Below, one piece after another: positions 7,082 through 14,534 of a stretch of DNA of 18,769 nt (its first letter is position 1; the number at the start of each line of letters is the position of its first letter). The DNA comes from Desulforhopalus sp. (GTDB lineage: Bacteria; Desulfobacterota; Desulfobulbia; Desulfobulbales; Desulfocapsaceae): contig JALNVI010000054.1 in assembly GCA_023231425.1 (NCBI GenBank), positions 1 through 18,769 on the forward strand, given 5' to 3'. The translations under genes and the position numbers were made by a program. Under the pieces are notes generated by a model. That model saw only the letters and a program-made list of their open reading frames with translations. It made no database searches and was not told the origin of the DNA.

Positions 7082-9157
7082 ATGAATCCAACGCTGAAAA
7101 CAAACCTTGGCTCCCCCCAACCTTTCGGTGTCTCCCCAAGTAACGACGGGCAGGGACTTAATTTCGCCATCTTCAGTCGTCACGCCACCGGGGTAAAACT
7201 GGTTATAGAAACCCCCGCTGATAACGAGAACTGGCATTGTTGTGAAATTCCACTTCTCAAAGAGAATCGTACTGGTGATGTGTGGCATATCCAGATCAAC
7301 GGTCTCCCTGAGCATTTTACCTATGGCTATCGGATGGAGGGACCAAACGAGAGGGAAAAAGGTCACGTCTTCAGGCCCGACAGGATTCTCCTTGATCCCT
7401 ATTCCAAGATGCTTGTTCCCAGAGCCTGGGCCGAAAAGAGTTCTTTCGGCGACCGTCCGCGCTGTATCTATCGTCAGGATACCTTCGACTGGCAAAGAGT
7501 TCCTTCTCCGAAAAACGAACTGACAGAAACGGTGATCTACGAACTGCATGTCCGTGGCTTCACCTTTGGCAAAGGCTCTGATGTTGAATCACCCGGAACC
7601 TTTGCGGCTATTATAGAGAGAATTCCCTACCTGCAGGAACTTGGGATAACAGCCGTGGAATTGATGCCGGTTAACGCCTTTGATGAAACCGATGTTCCCT
7701 TTAACGATCCCCTGGAAAATCGCCCACTGCTCAATTTCTGGGGTTATAACCCCCTCTCCTTTTTTGCACTCCACCCCAGTTATGCCGCCAATCCGGACAA
7801 TATCCTCGTTGAATTTAAAACCATGGTTCGCGAACTCCATCGTGTGGGCATAGAGGTCTATCTCGATATGGTTATCAACCACACCGGAGAGGGAAATTAT
7901 GACGGCACAACGTCAAGTTTCCGAGGAATTGACAACACTATCTTTTACCTTCTCGACAAGGATGGAGACTATCTTAATTATTCTGGTTGCGGCAACACAG
8001 TGAACTGCAATCATCCAGTGGTCCGGGCAATGATTTACGACGTACTGCATTACTGGGCCGGGGAGATGCGAGTTGACGGCTTTCGTTTCGATCTTGCCTC
8101 CATTTTTTCCCGTGGGCAGCGCGGCGAGGTTCTGGTTGAGGCGCCTCTGGTGGATCGCCTTGCCGAAGATGCCCTGCTCCGCGACGTTAAACTCATTGCA
8201 GAGGCATGGGATGCCTCCGGGCTCTATCAAGTCGGCAGTTTTTCCTCCAACTGGCGCTGGGGAGAATGGAATGGGAAATTCCGCGACGATGTCCGCACCT
8301 TTATGTCAGGCAGAGAAGGAACTGTAAGCAATCTGGCCACCCGTATTGCGGGCAGCTCCGACCTCTATCAGAACTCTGGCAAGAGTCCTGTGAATTCAAT
8401 TAATTTTATCACATCCCACGACGGTTTCAGCCTCTACGACCTGGTAAGTTATAATGAGAAACACAATGAAGCCAACGGCGAGAATAACCGAGACGGCGAC
8501 AACAACAATCTCAGCTGGAACAGCGGCGAAGAAGGACCAGTGAAAAACGCAGCCGTCAACGTCCTTCGTTTGCGCAGAATGAAAAGTTTTATGCTCATAC
8601 TCTTCCTCTCACAGGGAGTACCCATGCTCTCCGCTGGCGACGAAATGGCCCGAACCCAGCACGGCAATAATAATGCCTGGTGCCAGGACTCTCCCTTGAG
8701 CTGGATCGACTGGACAATGCTGCAAAAAAATATCGATTTAACCCGCTTCGTTCAGTGCGCCATCGCTCTGCGGCAACGCTATAAAGTTTTTGGTCGGAGT
8801 GTATTTTTCACAGAAGAAGGGCAACAAAGCAGTATTCAATGGCAATACCTTAATCCGGGACAGGTGGACTGGAGTGATCATTGTCATGGCCTCGCCTTTC
8901 TACTGGAAAGCAAAGAGAGCAGCGAGCCTGCGATGTTCTTTGTCATGCTTAATGGTGCAGGCCAGGAACTGGAATTTACCCTGCCGAAACCTCCGGCTGT
9001 TCAAGAGTGGTATCTCCTGCTCAACAGCTGTGCAACGGCACCGCAAAAATGTATGGAGATGACGGAGCAGAATCGTATAACTCATAAGGAATTTGTTATT
9101 CCGCCATTTGGGGCAGCACTTTTACAGGCAAAGATAAAAGACGTCCTGAAAGCTTGA
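7082..9157 (+). CDS. glgX: Glycogen debranching enzyme, GlgX/TreX (isoamylase) type
   Basis: A 691-residue GH13 enzyme that hydrolyses alpha-1,6 branches in glycogen or limit dextrin in the cytoplasm. An N-terminal CBM48-type domain (about residues 12-110, starting PFGVSPSNDGQGLNFAIFS) precedes the (beta/alpha)8 barrel. The conserved regions are DMVINH (262-267); GFRFDLAS with nucleophile Asp337; LIAEAWD with acid/base Glu374; and ITSHDGF with Asp447. The SYNEKHNEANGENNRDGDNN stretch after Asp447 is diagnostic of GlgX/TreX/isoamylase. The length is normal (E. coli about 657, archaeal TreX about 710) and the gene is complete. No glycogen synthase, phosphorylase or branching gene lies nearby, so it is a stand-alone gene between repeat elements. 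The start ATG has only a weak ribosome site. Confidence 0.95.
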   Translation: MNPTLKTNLGSPQPFGVSPSNDGQGLNFAIFSRHATGVKLVIETPADNENWHCCEIPLLKENRTGDVWHIQINGLPEHFTYGYRMEGPNEREKGHVFRPDRILLDPYSKMLVPRAWAEKSSFGDRPRCIYRQDTFDWQRVPSPKNELTETVIYELHVRGFTFGKGSDVESPGTFAAIIERIPYLQELGITAVELMPVNAFDETDVPFNDPLENRPLLNFWGYNPLSFFALHPSYAANPDNILVEFKTMVRELHRVGIEVYLDMVINHTGEGNYDGTTSSFRGIDNTIFYLLDKDGDYLNYSGCGNTVNCNHPVVRAMIYDVLHYWAGEMRVDGFRFDLASIFSRGQRGEVLVEAPLVDRLAEDALLRDVKLIAEAWDASGLYQVGSFSSNWRWGEWNGKFRDDVRTFMSGREGTVSNLATRIAGSSDLYQNSGKSPVNSINFITSHDGFSLYDLVSYNEKHNEANGENNRDGDNNNLSWNSGEEGPVKNAAVNVLRLRRMKSFMLILFLSQGVPMLSAGDEMARTQHGNNNAWCQDSPLSWIDWTMLQKNIDLTRFVQCAIALRQRYKVFGRSVFFTEEGQQSSIQWQYLNPGQVDWSDHCHGLAFLLESKESSEPAMFFVMLNGAGQELEFTLPKPPAVQEWYLLLNSCATAPQKCMEMTEQNRITHKEFVIPPFGAALLQAKIKDVLKA

Positions 9158-9192
9158 GTATTTTCACCTGTTTTTCTTAAATTCTTAAAAAA

Positions 9193-9380
9193 CCGTGGGA
9201 AATCAAAAATCGGCAAGACATTTTTTTTCACCGCAAAGAACGCGAAGGAAGACAAAAATATTTGAAAATAAAGATTTTTTAAATTTAAAGCGAGGAACGA
9301 AAAAGGGGAGGCAGGAGAAAGGAGACAGTCAAAAAACGGAAAGCCAAAGACCAGGGAACCTGTTAAACACGCCAAAGCTT
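9193..9380 (+). repeat. R1 repeat, copy b
   Basis: The order of blocks is the same as in copy a: CGGCAAGACATTTTTTTTCA, CCGCAAAGAACGCGAAGGAA (9231-9250), a purine-rich part with GGAGGCAGGAGAAAGGAGACAG, then GCCAAAGACC and AAACACGCCAAAG. It is longer than copy a owing to an A/T-rich insert around 9251-9300. It begins 35 bases after the glgX stop, mirroring copy a, which begins 40 bases after the ATPase stop. Confidence 0.65.
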
Positions 9381-9386
9381 TTATAT

Positions 9387-9568
9387 GGGTACCTTGAATA
9401 ACCCCTATTTCGCCCATCTTCTTCGTTACAGTCAAAAAGATTTATCCTCCGACAAAGCGAGGAATGAGACGGCGAGGTAAACGCTCTACTCCGAGAGCAA
9501 ACATGGCTGTAATAAATTTTCTCCTGTGTCTTGAATATGAGCGAAACACAAACTGTCTCAAGGCACCC
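9387..9568 (-). repeat. MITE-like element, copy B (182 bp) with ATAT target duplication
   Basis: The ends GGGTACCTTGAATAACC and CTCAAGGCACCC are inverted repeats. The interior carries the family blocks in reverse orientation to copies A and C. It is flanked on each side by ATAT (9383-9386 and 9569-9572), a likely 4-bp target duplication. It lies between R1 copy b and R2 copy b, which are adjacent in the 5896-6144 module, so it appears to have inserted into a pre-existing R1-R2 pair. Confidence 0.75.
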
Positions 9569-9630
9569 ATATATAAAAAGCCTTTTTTTCGCATGTTGCG
9601 TGTCTTTCATCAGCAAAAGAATCTTTTCGT

Positions 9631-9738
9631 TGTTCTGTCTTTCTCAAGAACACCTTGAAACAGCCTCATCGCACAACGGACATCATCGACTTTTGTTGCC
9701 CTCCTTTTTCCTGCCTCCTTCCTCCCTTCGTGTCTTTA
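9631..9738 (+). repeat. R2 repeat, copy b
   Basis: This matches 6023-6144: TGTTCTGTCTTTCTCAAGAACACC, TTGAAACAGCCTCAT, ACAACGGAC, CTTTTGTTGCCCT, then the pyrimidine-rich heptamers CTGCCTC and CTTCCTC and the end TGTCTTTA. It has two heptamer units against four in copy a. Confidence 0.65.
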
Positions 9739-9790
9739 TCTTTTTCCATTTCAACGAAAATACTCCAGAGCGACGTAACTTCTCAACGTG

Positions 9791-9839
9791 AAAAAAAAAG
9801 TGCCTTGACTACCTGAAATTCAGGCAGTCAAGGCACTTT
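9791..9839 (-). terminator. Strong intrinsic terminator of the DEAD-box helicase gene
   Basis: Two 20-bp arms (9797-9816 and 9820-9839) pair with one mismatch around a 3-base loop. On the minus strand the stem is followed by nine T residues (9799-9791). It lies 26 bases beyond the helicase stop codon. This is the clearest terminator in the window. Confidence 0.93.
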
Positions 9840-9864
9840 GCATCAAACTTTAACTCTCACGCAA

Positions 9865-11385
9865 TCAGGAAGGCATATACTCATTCTCTTTCTGATTATG
9901 GCGGGAAGAACGTTTCCCTTTTTGCTTATGTATCGGGCTGGACGGTTTTGCCTGTCCACCACCAAAGGCATTTCTTTCACTTTTGCCTTGTTGACCAGTT
10001 ACCTGATTCTGTTGTGACGGGCGCCGTTGACGGCGAGGCTGGTCTGATGAAGAGGTCCCCTCCCCACTCGACAGCTGGTCTTGATTTCGTGTCGCCTGCA
10101 TCGGTCTTGTATTCGGTTTCCGGGGACGGCGGGCAGCAAAGGAGTCTGCCTTCTGTCCACGTCCATTACTATTATTATTACGGGCTGGACGAAAAGAGCG
10201 AGCAGCGCTCTCATCACGTCCTTCTGTATAAGCAGCCGTGTTTGCAGTATAAAACTCTTTCAAGGAAGCCAGTTCCGGCTGATTTAAAGCAACCCGACCT
10301 TCCAGCTGCCGCTGCAGATTACGCACAAGCCGAATGTCTTTTTCTGTAGCAAAGGTCCACGCTTCACCGGAACGCCCTGCTCTGCCGGTACGTCCTGTCC
10401 GATGGGTATAAACCTCTTCGTTTTCCGGCATATCAAAGTTAATCACATGGGAGAGATTTTCGACATCAAGCCCACGGGAAGCGATATCCGTGGCAACGAG
10501 AATCTTAAACGTCCCCTTTTTAAATCCATCCAGCGCTTTCTGCCGTTGTCCCTGTGAGAGGTTTCCCTGAAGAGACGTGGCAGAATAACCAGCTTGTTCC
10601 AATTGGATCGCCAGACGCTTTGCCTTCATCTTGGTCCGGGTAAAGACGAGAGCGGAAGCCATTGTCCCCCCCGCCAGCAGAGATTTGAGCAGTGCGGTTT
10701 TGTGGCTGACAGGAATACGATAGAAACTGTGGTGAATATTTTTCACTGCTTTTTTGTACTCTATTTCCACAACCATCGGTTTTTTGAGAAGATCATCAAT
10801 CAGATTATGAACTTCTCTCGGCATGGTGGCAGAAAAGACCAGATTTTGCCTCTCTGCAGGAAGCTTCCCGATAATGCGTCTGATATCCGGAAGGAAACCC
10901 TGGTCAAGCATCTGGTCTGCTTCGTCCAGAACGAAAGTCTGTACGTTGCGCAGGTCAAGACAACGATCATTGGCAAGGTCAAGCAAACGGCCAGGGCAGG
11001 CAACAAGAATATCCACGCCCCTTCTCAGTTTACTCACCTGGGCAGCGCGACTCACTCCGCCGTACGCTACGCCACTGAACAAATTAAGTGAACGGGTGAA
11101 TTTTTCCAGATAACTGTGGGTTTGTTCCGCAAGTTCCCGGGTAGGAGCAAGAATAAGAGCACGGATGCGATGTTTCTTATCCTTGTCTGCACCAAGCTGC
11201 TGCAGAATGGGCAGAGTAAAGGCAGCGGTTTTCCCCGTTCCGGTCTGGGCAAGACCAAGAAGATCTTTGCCATCCAGTATCGGTTTGATAGCCTGTTGCT
11301 GGATAGGAGTGGGGGTTGTGTAGCCAAGATTCTTCAACGTGGCGGCAATGGACGGGCTAAAATTAAAATCTTCAAAACTATTCAT
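9865..11385 (-). CDS. rhlE: DEAD-box ATP-dependent RNA helicase, RhlE type
   Basis: A 506-residue helicase. The two RecA-like domains carry an aromatic plus TPTPIQQQAI Q-motif (residues 4-33), motif I AQTGTGKT (46-53), Ia PTRELAEQ, Ib PGRLLDL preceded by Cys where Thr is usual, II DEAD (154-157), III SAT (185-187), IV ALVFTRTK, V ATDIASRGLDV and VI HRTGRTGRAGRSG. The last roughly 130 residues are a low-complexity Arg/Gln/Ser-rich basic tail, as in RhlE proteins, which helps RNA binding. It unwinds short RNA duplexes in ribosome assembly or RNA decay, often under cold stress. The start is the ATG at 11383-11385 with CAGGAG seven to eight bases upstream. The frame stays open 40 codons further, but that part has no family similarity and overlaps the leader hairpins. 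Confidence 0.93.
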   Translation of the reverse strand: MNSFEDFNFSPSIAATLKNLGYTTPTPIQQQAIKPILDGKDLLGLAQTGTGKTAAFTLPILQQLGADKDKKHRIRALILAPTRELAEQTHSYLEKFTRSLNLFSGVAYGGVSRAAQVSKLRRGVDILVACPGRLLDLANDRCLDLRNVQTFVLDEADQMLDQGFLPDIRRIIGKLPAERQNLVFSATMPREVHNLIDDLLKKPMVVEIEYKKAVKNIHHSFYRIPVSHKTALLKSLLAGGTMASALVFTRTKMKAKRLAIQLEQAGYSATSLQGNLSQGQRQKALDGFKKGTFKILVATDIASRGLDVENLSHVINFDMPENEEVYTHRTGRTGRAGRSGEAWTFATEKDIRLVRNLQRQLEGRVALNQPELASLKEFYTANTAAYTEGRDESAARSFRPARNNNSNGRGQKADSFAARRPRKPNTRPMQATRNQDQLSSGEGTSSSDQPRRQRRPSQQNQVTGQQGKSERNAFGGGQAKPSSPIHKQKGKRSSRHNQKENEYMPS

Positions 11386-11465
11386 ATAGTACAGCTCCTG
11401 AACATGACAGTACGAATGAACTATGCCTCGTGCCATGTTCAGCGTCTTATGCTCTTTAAAAATGT

Positions 11466-11514
11466 GCCGATTTCGGCAATGTCGTTCGCGTGTTCCTGCT
11501 GCCAAGACGGCAGC
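11466..11514 (-). promoter_or_regulatory. Two leader hairpins, the second attenuator-like
   Basis: Reading 5' to 3' on minus, GCTGCC (11509-11514) pairs with GGCAGC (11498-11503) around a five-base loop. Next, TGCCG pairs with CGGCA around AAAT (11465-11478), followed by CATTTTTAAAG. The second hairpin plus T-run has the form of a short terminator inside the leader, which suggests attenuation or antitermination of the helicase mRNA. The stem is short, so this is a candidate only. Confidence 0.35.
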
Positions 11515-11578
11515 TCAAGAGGAGGATTCTGAATGTTTTACAAACATCAAATTCAGGAGATCCTGTTGAAAGGAAGGA

Positions 11579-11608
11579 AATATAGAGGGAACGTAATGGA
11601 GCAGTCAA
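11579..11608 (-). promoter_or_regulatory. Promoter of the helicase gene
   Basis: On minus, the -35 TTGACT (complement of 11603-11608) and -10 TATATT (complement of 11579-11584) are separated by 18 bases. Transcription would start near 11572, giving an untranslated leader of about 187 nt. A/T-rich DNA upstream (11610-11660) could serve as an UP element. Confidence 0.55.
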
Positions 11609-11829
11609 TATATAGATATTTTATAAAAATGCAACTCTTTTCTGATATTTTTTTTGGGAGAACTTTATTGTCAGGCAAACGATTTGATAAAATCTCAGAC
11701 ATTTCCCTCTTTAAATGCTTCCCCGATGCCAGTCCGTTTACCACCTTTTCAGGGGATGCCCTGCCAGTCCTGTGGCCAAAGAGCTCTCCGCAGCATTCTC
11801 CGCAGCATATCGTATTGCATAATACATAA
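11609..11829. other. Intergenic DNA upstream of the helicase promoter
   Basis: The left half is A/T-rich and the right half is of average composition. No gene, repeat or hairpin that I can support is visible. Open frames here lack protein-like composition and run into element C. Confidence 0.3.
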
Positions 11830-12153
11830 GGGTACCTTGAATAATTTTGTATTTCGTTCATATTCAAGGCACAGGATGAAATTTATTACAGCCATGACTG
11901 ATATCGGAGTCTACGAGTCTGTCGGATAATAAACGCTGCTTCTTATAAAGGCGTTTTTTTTGAAATGAGATACACGTATATGACTGATATTTCGAATATT
12001 TACTATTTCCGATAACGCCAACATGAGAAAAGTGGTCTAAATCTGACAGGCTCATAGTAACTTACCTCGACGTCTCATTCCTCGCTTTGTCGGAGGATAA
12101 ACTCTTGACTGTAACGAAGAAGATGGGCGAAATAGGGGTTATTCAAGGTTCCC
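11830..12153 (+). repeat. MITE-like element, copy C (324 bp), enlarged, with ATAA target duplication
   Basis: Left end GGGTACCTTGAATAA and right end TTATTCAAGGTTCCC form inverted repeats. ATAA on both sides (11826-11829, 12154-12157) looks like a 4-bp target duplication. Family blocks TTGTATTTCGTTCATATTC, TTTATTACAGCCAT, TCATTCCTCGCTTTGTCGGA and TGACTGTAACGAAGAAGATG are present. It is about 140 bp longer than copies A, B and D. The extra central DNA lies roughly between 11905 and 12060. The 11-mer ATGACTGATAT occurs at 11894-11904 and again at 11980-11990, pointing to a duplication or nested insertion. It ends 22 bp from the truncated 3' end of tauE. Confidence 0.75.
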
Positions 12154-12175
12154 ATAATACGTGATGCTTACATCT

Positions 12176-12778
12176 TTACCTGCAGCGAAGAGGACGGGCA
12201 AAAAACGGATTGTTCGATGTTGCCTTTATCAGAAAAGTGAGAGCAAAAGCTGTTATTGTTGCCACCTTTTTGGGATTGAACCCCTGCAGAATCATGAGCG
12301 GAGAGAGAACCCCTCCCCCTCCGACGCCAGGCAGCCCTGAAAGAAATCCCGCCAGCACGCCCGTAAGTAGAGGACCAACAACCGGTTTGTCTTCCCGGTA
12401 TTGATCCGCATATTTCGCACCTCTGAAAAACAACATCATTATTCCTGCGAAACAGAGAAACGTGATGAAGACGATAAGCAGGCAGCGGGTTGGTATCAAA
12501 TGGCCGGTCCAGGCACCGAGGGGGGCAAGGAGAGTGGAGGAGAGAATGATTGGCACCCCCAGACGAAAATTCAGGCGCTTATTTCTGATATTCGAATATG
12601 TGGCACCAATCATGCTTACGCCATTGACGAACAGACCAACAGACCTTGCCTGAGCAAACGGCAAGCCAATCCAGTCAAGAACAGGAATGAGCACCAGAGC
12701 GGAGCCCACTCATCCCAGAGCAAAAATGAACCTCAGCACAAAAGAAACAATAGAAATTATAATAACGGTAGTCACCAT
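12176..12778 (-). pseudogene. TauE/SafE (DUF81) family exporter, broken by in-frame TGA and truncated
   Basis: From the ATG at 12776-12778 the frame reads MVTTVIIISIVSFVLRFIF, ALG, then TGA (12710-12712), then VGSALVLIPVLDWIGLPFAQ and onwards without interruption. The TGA falls in the N-terminal glycine-rich signature that in family members reads like LGxGGGxLLVP, so both halves clearly belong to one gene. The second glycine signature, LSGLPGVGGGGVLSPLMI, is intact. The frame ends about 200 codons in, after ALTFLIKATSN and an unrelated short tail, whereas members are usually about 250 residues. Family proteins export sulfite, sulfoacetate and related anions across the inner membrane. Proximity to element C suggests the 3' end was lost through rearrangement there. 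It follows the rhodanese gene by 56 bases. Confidence 0.8.
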
Positions 12779-12834
12779 TTTCACTCACCAGCCTGATTTG
12801 TTTCACAGGAAAAAATCCGGTACCTGCATATCTT

Positions 12835-13215
12835 TTACGCCAGTATTTTTGCCAGTGGACCAGGCTTGAGAACTGAAGCCATCTGTTCTGTAGATGCGGT
12901 CAGGCACTTCACTTCTTTAAAGCCATTCGCCATCAGAAAGGCGTACGCCACTGCACCACGGAAAATTGACGAACAAAAGGCAACAATGCATTTGTCTTTT
13001 GGCAGTTCACCTTTACGGGCAGGCAGTTCATTTACCGGGATATTGGTCGCAAAGGGGAAGGCCAGGTGTTGTATTTCCCGTGCTGTACGGACATCCAGAA
13101 AAAAGAAATGATCGTTACCCAACGCCTTGCACATTGCATCGACACTCATTGAGTGTACGCCAGCACCAAGAAAATCAAAATCCATTTCTGCCAGCACTTC
13201 ATCTAAACTGTCCAT
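12835..13215 (-). CDS. Rhodanese-domain sulfurtransferase
   Basis: A 126-residue single-domain rhodanese. The motif HFFFLDVRTAREIQHLAFPF (about residues 36-55) is the CH2A-like strand with the conserved Asp-Val-Arg. Active-site Cys81 lies in AFCSSIFRGA, matching the C-x4-R loop that holds the persulfide, and the ANGFKEVKCL motif follows. It probably moves sulfane sulfur in the cytoplasm. It lies between the CcdA/ArsG-like fragment and tauE in the arsR-led unit; rhodanese beside TauE is a common sulfur-oxyanion pairing. The start is the ATG at 13213-13215, preceded by GGAGA eight bases upstream; an in-frame ATG 16 codons earlier has no better site. It looks intact. Confidence 0.85.
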   Translation of the reverse strand: MDSLDEVLAEMDFDFLGAGVHSMSVDAMCKALGNDHFFFLDVRTAREIQHLAFPFATNIPVNELPARKGELPKDKCIVAFCSSIFRGAVAYAFLMANGFKEVKCLTASTEQMASVLKPGPLAKILA

Positions 13216-13595
13216 AATCGTCTCCAATATTGGTTGAGATATCTTAAAAATGGCCAGGAACATACCTGGCCTGTTATTAATTTCTTATAGAATATTCTGC
13301 GTTCATACTCCGCAAATTAATTGCTATAGATCAGAGATCTGGGGGGGATAATCCACCTTCTTAAGAAGGTTAATAAATACATTTTGAATAACACTATTTC
13401 TCATTTATCAAGATATAATTGTATCCTGATGCTTTCTACAAATAAAAACATTTTAGACTTTGTTTTATCAACATCATCTTTTGCTCTTTATTTACGCCTG
13501 AAACGATCACTCCTATTTCTCACGATATTGTCATCGGTAAAAGTTACAATTATATCCTTCTCACTTTTACAAGAATTATCGTCAAATCATATTTA
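13216..13595. other. A/T-rich spacer in the ars-like operon
   Basis: A 380-base stretch, much richer in A/T than its surroundings, especially 13360-13620. The plus-strand frame 13384-13740 has no recognizable domain and runs antisense through the CcdA-like fragment. This is where the missing C-terminal half of that gene should be. No translated segment in this region resembles it, so the DNA has been replaced or has decayed beyond recognition. Confidence 0.4.
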
Positions 13596-13925
13596 TTATC
13601 GGCTGTGCAACAAAATAGCGCCCAGGGATACCGATGCAGATACCTGCAAAATTGCGAAAAGAGCACTTCCTCTACGCCATCTACTAACACCTATCGTTGC
13701 TATCGTTATGAATAATCCCGAGGTGAATACTACAGCGTAAAAAACAGCTTTACGCCCCTCTATGACCAGCTTCCGGCCTGCAACGGAACTCACCAGCAGG
13801 GGTATTGAAGCGAGGTGACATGGACTGAAAAGCACGCTCACCATCCCCCACAAGAAACAACCGGCGCCTCCTATAAGAAGACCCTGACTCATCCATGAAT
13901 TGATTGTTAAAAAGATCTGATCCAT
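13596..13925 (-). pseudogene. CcdA/DsbD-family membrane protein fragment, ArsG-like
   Basis: The 109 codons begin MDQIFLTINSWMSQG and continue GCFLWGMVSVLFSPCHLASI, then PLLVSSVAG. The SPCHLASIPL motif is a CcdA-superfamily signature and the wording is close to the ArsG group (described as aromatic arsenical efflux permeases in arsEFG operons) as I remember it. Members are about 230-240 residues with six helices. Here similarity stops after GLFITIATIGV, about residue 80, and the last 30 residues (SRWRRGSALFAI onward) do not look like the family. No proper ribosome site precedes the ATG at 13923-13925. I judge it a non-functional remnant. Context fits ArsG, but a cytochrome c biogenesis/thiol-transfer CcdA cannot be excluded. 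Confidence 0.65.
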
Positions 13926-13929
13926 AATT

Positions 13930-14239
13930 ATTTAACACCACGTTTCTGCAATTCAGCAACGATCCATCACTTGCCAGCAAAGATGCAGACTCTGTGGGAG
14001 TTACGGGGGCGTAAACTCGTTGGCGAGTTATACTTCTCAGAACTCATAACACCATTAACTACCGAGTAAAAACGGTCTTGAACCGCCTGGACACCAAGTG
14101 CTGAATCGCTGGCCTGCAGGCTGTCCAGCGTTGTGACTGGCTGTTCCTTAAGGGCCGCAAAAAGATCCGCCATGGTCATTGCTTTTGCAGGAGTAACAAT
14201 GCAAAGCAAACCCCATGAATATATATGCGTGATTTTCAT
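13930..14239 (-). pseudogene. TolC-family outer-membrane efflux protein, N-terminal fragment with frameshift
   Basis: The gene starts at the ATG at 14237-14239 with AGGGGG upstream. A short signal-like segment, MKITHIYSWGLLCIVTPAKA, precedes MTMADLFAALKEQPVTTLDS and ALGVQAVQDRFYSVVNGV. The latter fits the first TolC helices (repeated Leu/Ala pattern, then a GVxAAxDRFYPSV-like motif). At the five-G tract 14005-14009 the frame breaks. Removing one base lets the reading continue as LRPVTPTESASLLASDGS and on into the CcdA-like start. At most about 100 of roughly 420 residues remain, and the coiled-coil and barrel are missing. The gene is therefore dead whatever the status of the frameshift. It indicates that the ancestral operon encoded its own outer-membrane channel. 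Confidence 0.6.
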
Positions 14240-14283
14240 GCCGCCCCCTTCTGTTATTGATTTTTTTACTGACGGGAGAAAGC

Positions 14284-14514
14284 TCAGCTTATCCACTTTT
14301 CGACATCAGACTGTTTGGGGATATTCCCCACCGATTTCACCTTGCCGTCAACCACCACGGCTGGAGTTGAGAAGATGCCCAGCTGAGCAATTTCCTGAAA
14401 ATCGGTGATCTTAAGAATTGTGGCTTCGATTCCTTTTGCAGCCACAGCTGCCTTAACAATTTTTTCTGTTTTCTCGCAGGAAGCACACCCTGGTCCACAT
14501 ACTTTAATTTCCAT
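14284..14514 (-). CDS. Small thioredoxin-fold protein (MTH895/redox-active disulfide protein 2 type)
   Basis: A 76-residue protein starting MEIKVCGPGCASCEKTEKIV. Cys10 and Cys13 form the CxxC pair, with an extra Cys at residue 6. The IFSTPAVVVDGKV segment carries the cis-proline (TP) typical of thioredoxin folds. Such mini-thioredoxins regularly accompany ArsP-type permeases and arsR genes and are thought to reduce or hand over a thiol-bound metalloid; this role is inferred. The start is the ATG at 14512-14514, with GAGG six to seven bases upstream. The next gene downstream is the TolC fragment. Confidence 0.85.
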   Translation of the reverse strand: MEIKVCGPGCASCEKTEKIVKAAVAAKGIEATILKITDFQEIAQLGIFSTPAVVVDGKVKSVGNIPKQSDVEKWIS

Positions 14515-14534
14515 ATCGTTCCTCATGTTGTTGT

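Noticed and set aside
9329..9616. 95-codon frame on minus (contains NEEDGRNRGYSRYP)
   Set aside because: This is an accidental translation of repeat element B. The same peptide arises wherever the element is read, and no start signal is present.
10594..11091. 165-codon plus-strand frame
   Set aside because: It is entirely antisense to the helicase catalytic domains and is explained as a shadow of that gene.
11386..11505. N-terminal extension of the helicase by 40 codons
   Set aside because: The Q-motif begins right after the ATG at 11385, which has a proper CAGGAG. The extension has no family similarity and overlaps leader hairpins.
12710..12712. TGA within tauE as a selenocysteine codon
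   Set aside because: The position lies in a glycine-rich membrane signature where no cysteine is expected, and I see no plausible SECIS hairpin directly after it. Together with the 3' truncation, a nonsense mutation is the simpler reading.
13384..13740. Plus-strand open frame of 118 codons
   Set aside because: It runs antisense through the CcdA/ArsG-like fragment and an A/T-rich spacer, has no ribosome site and shows no domain pattern.
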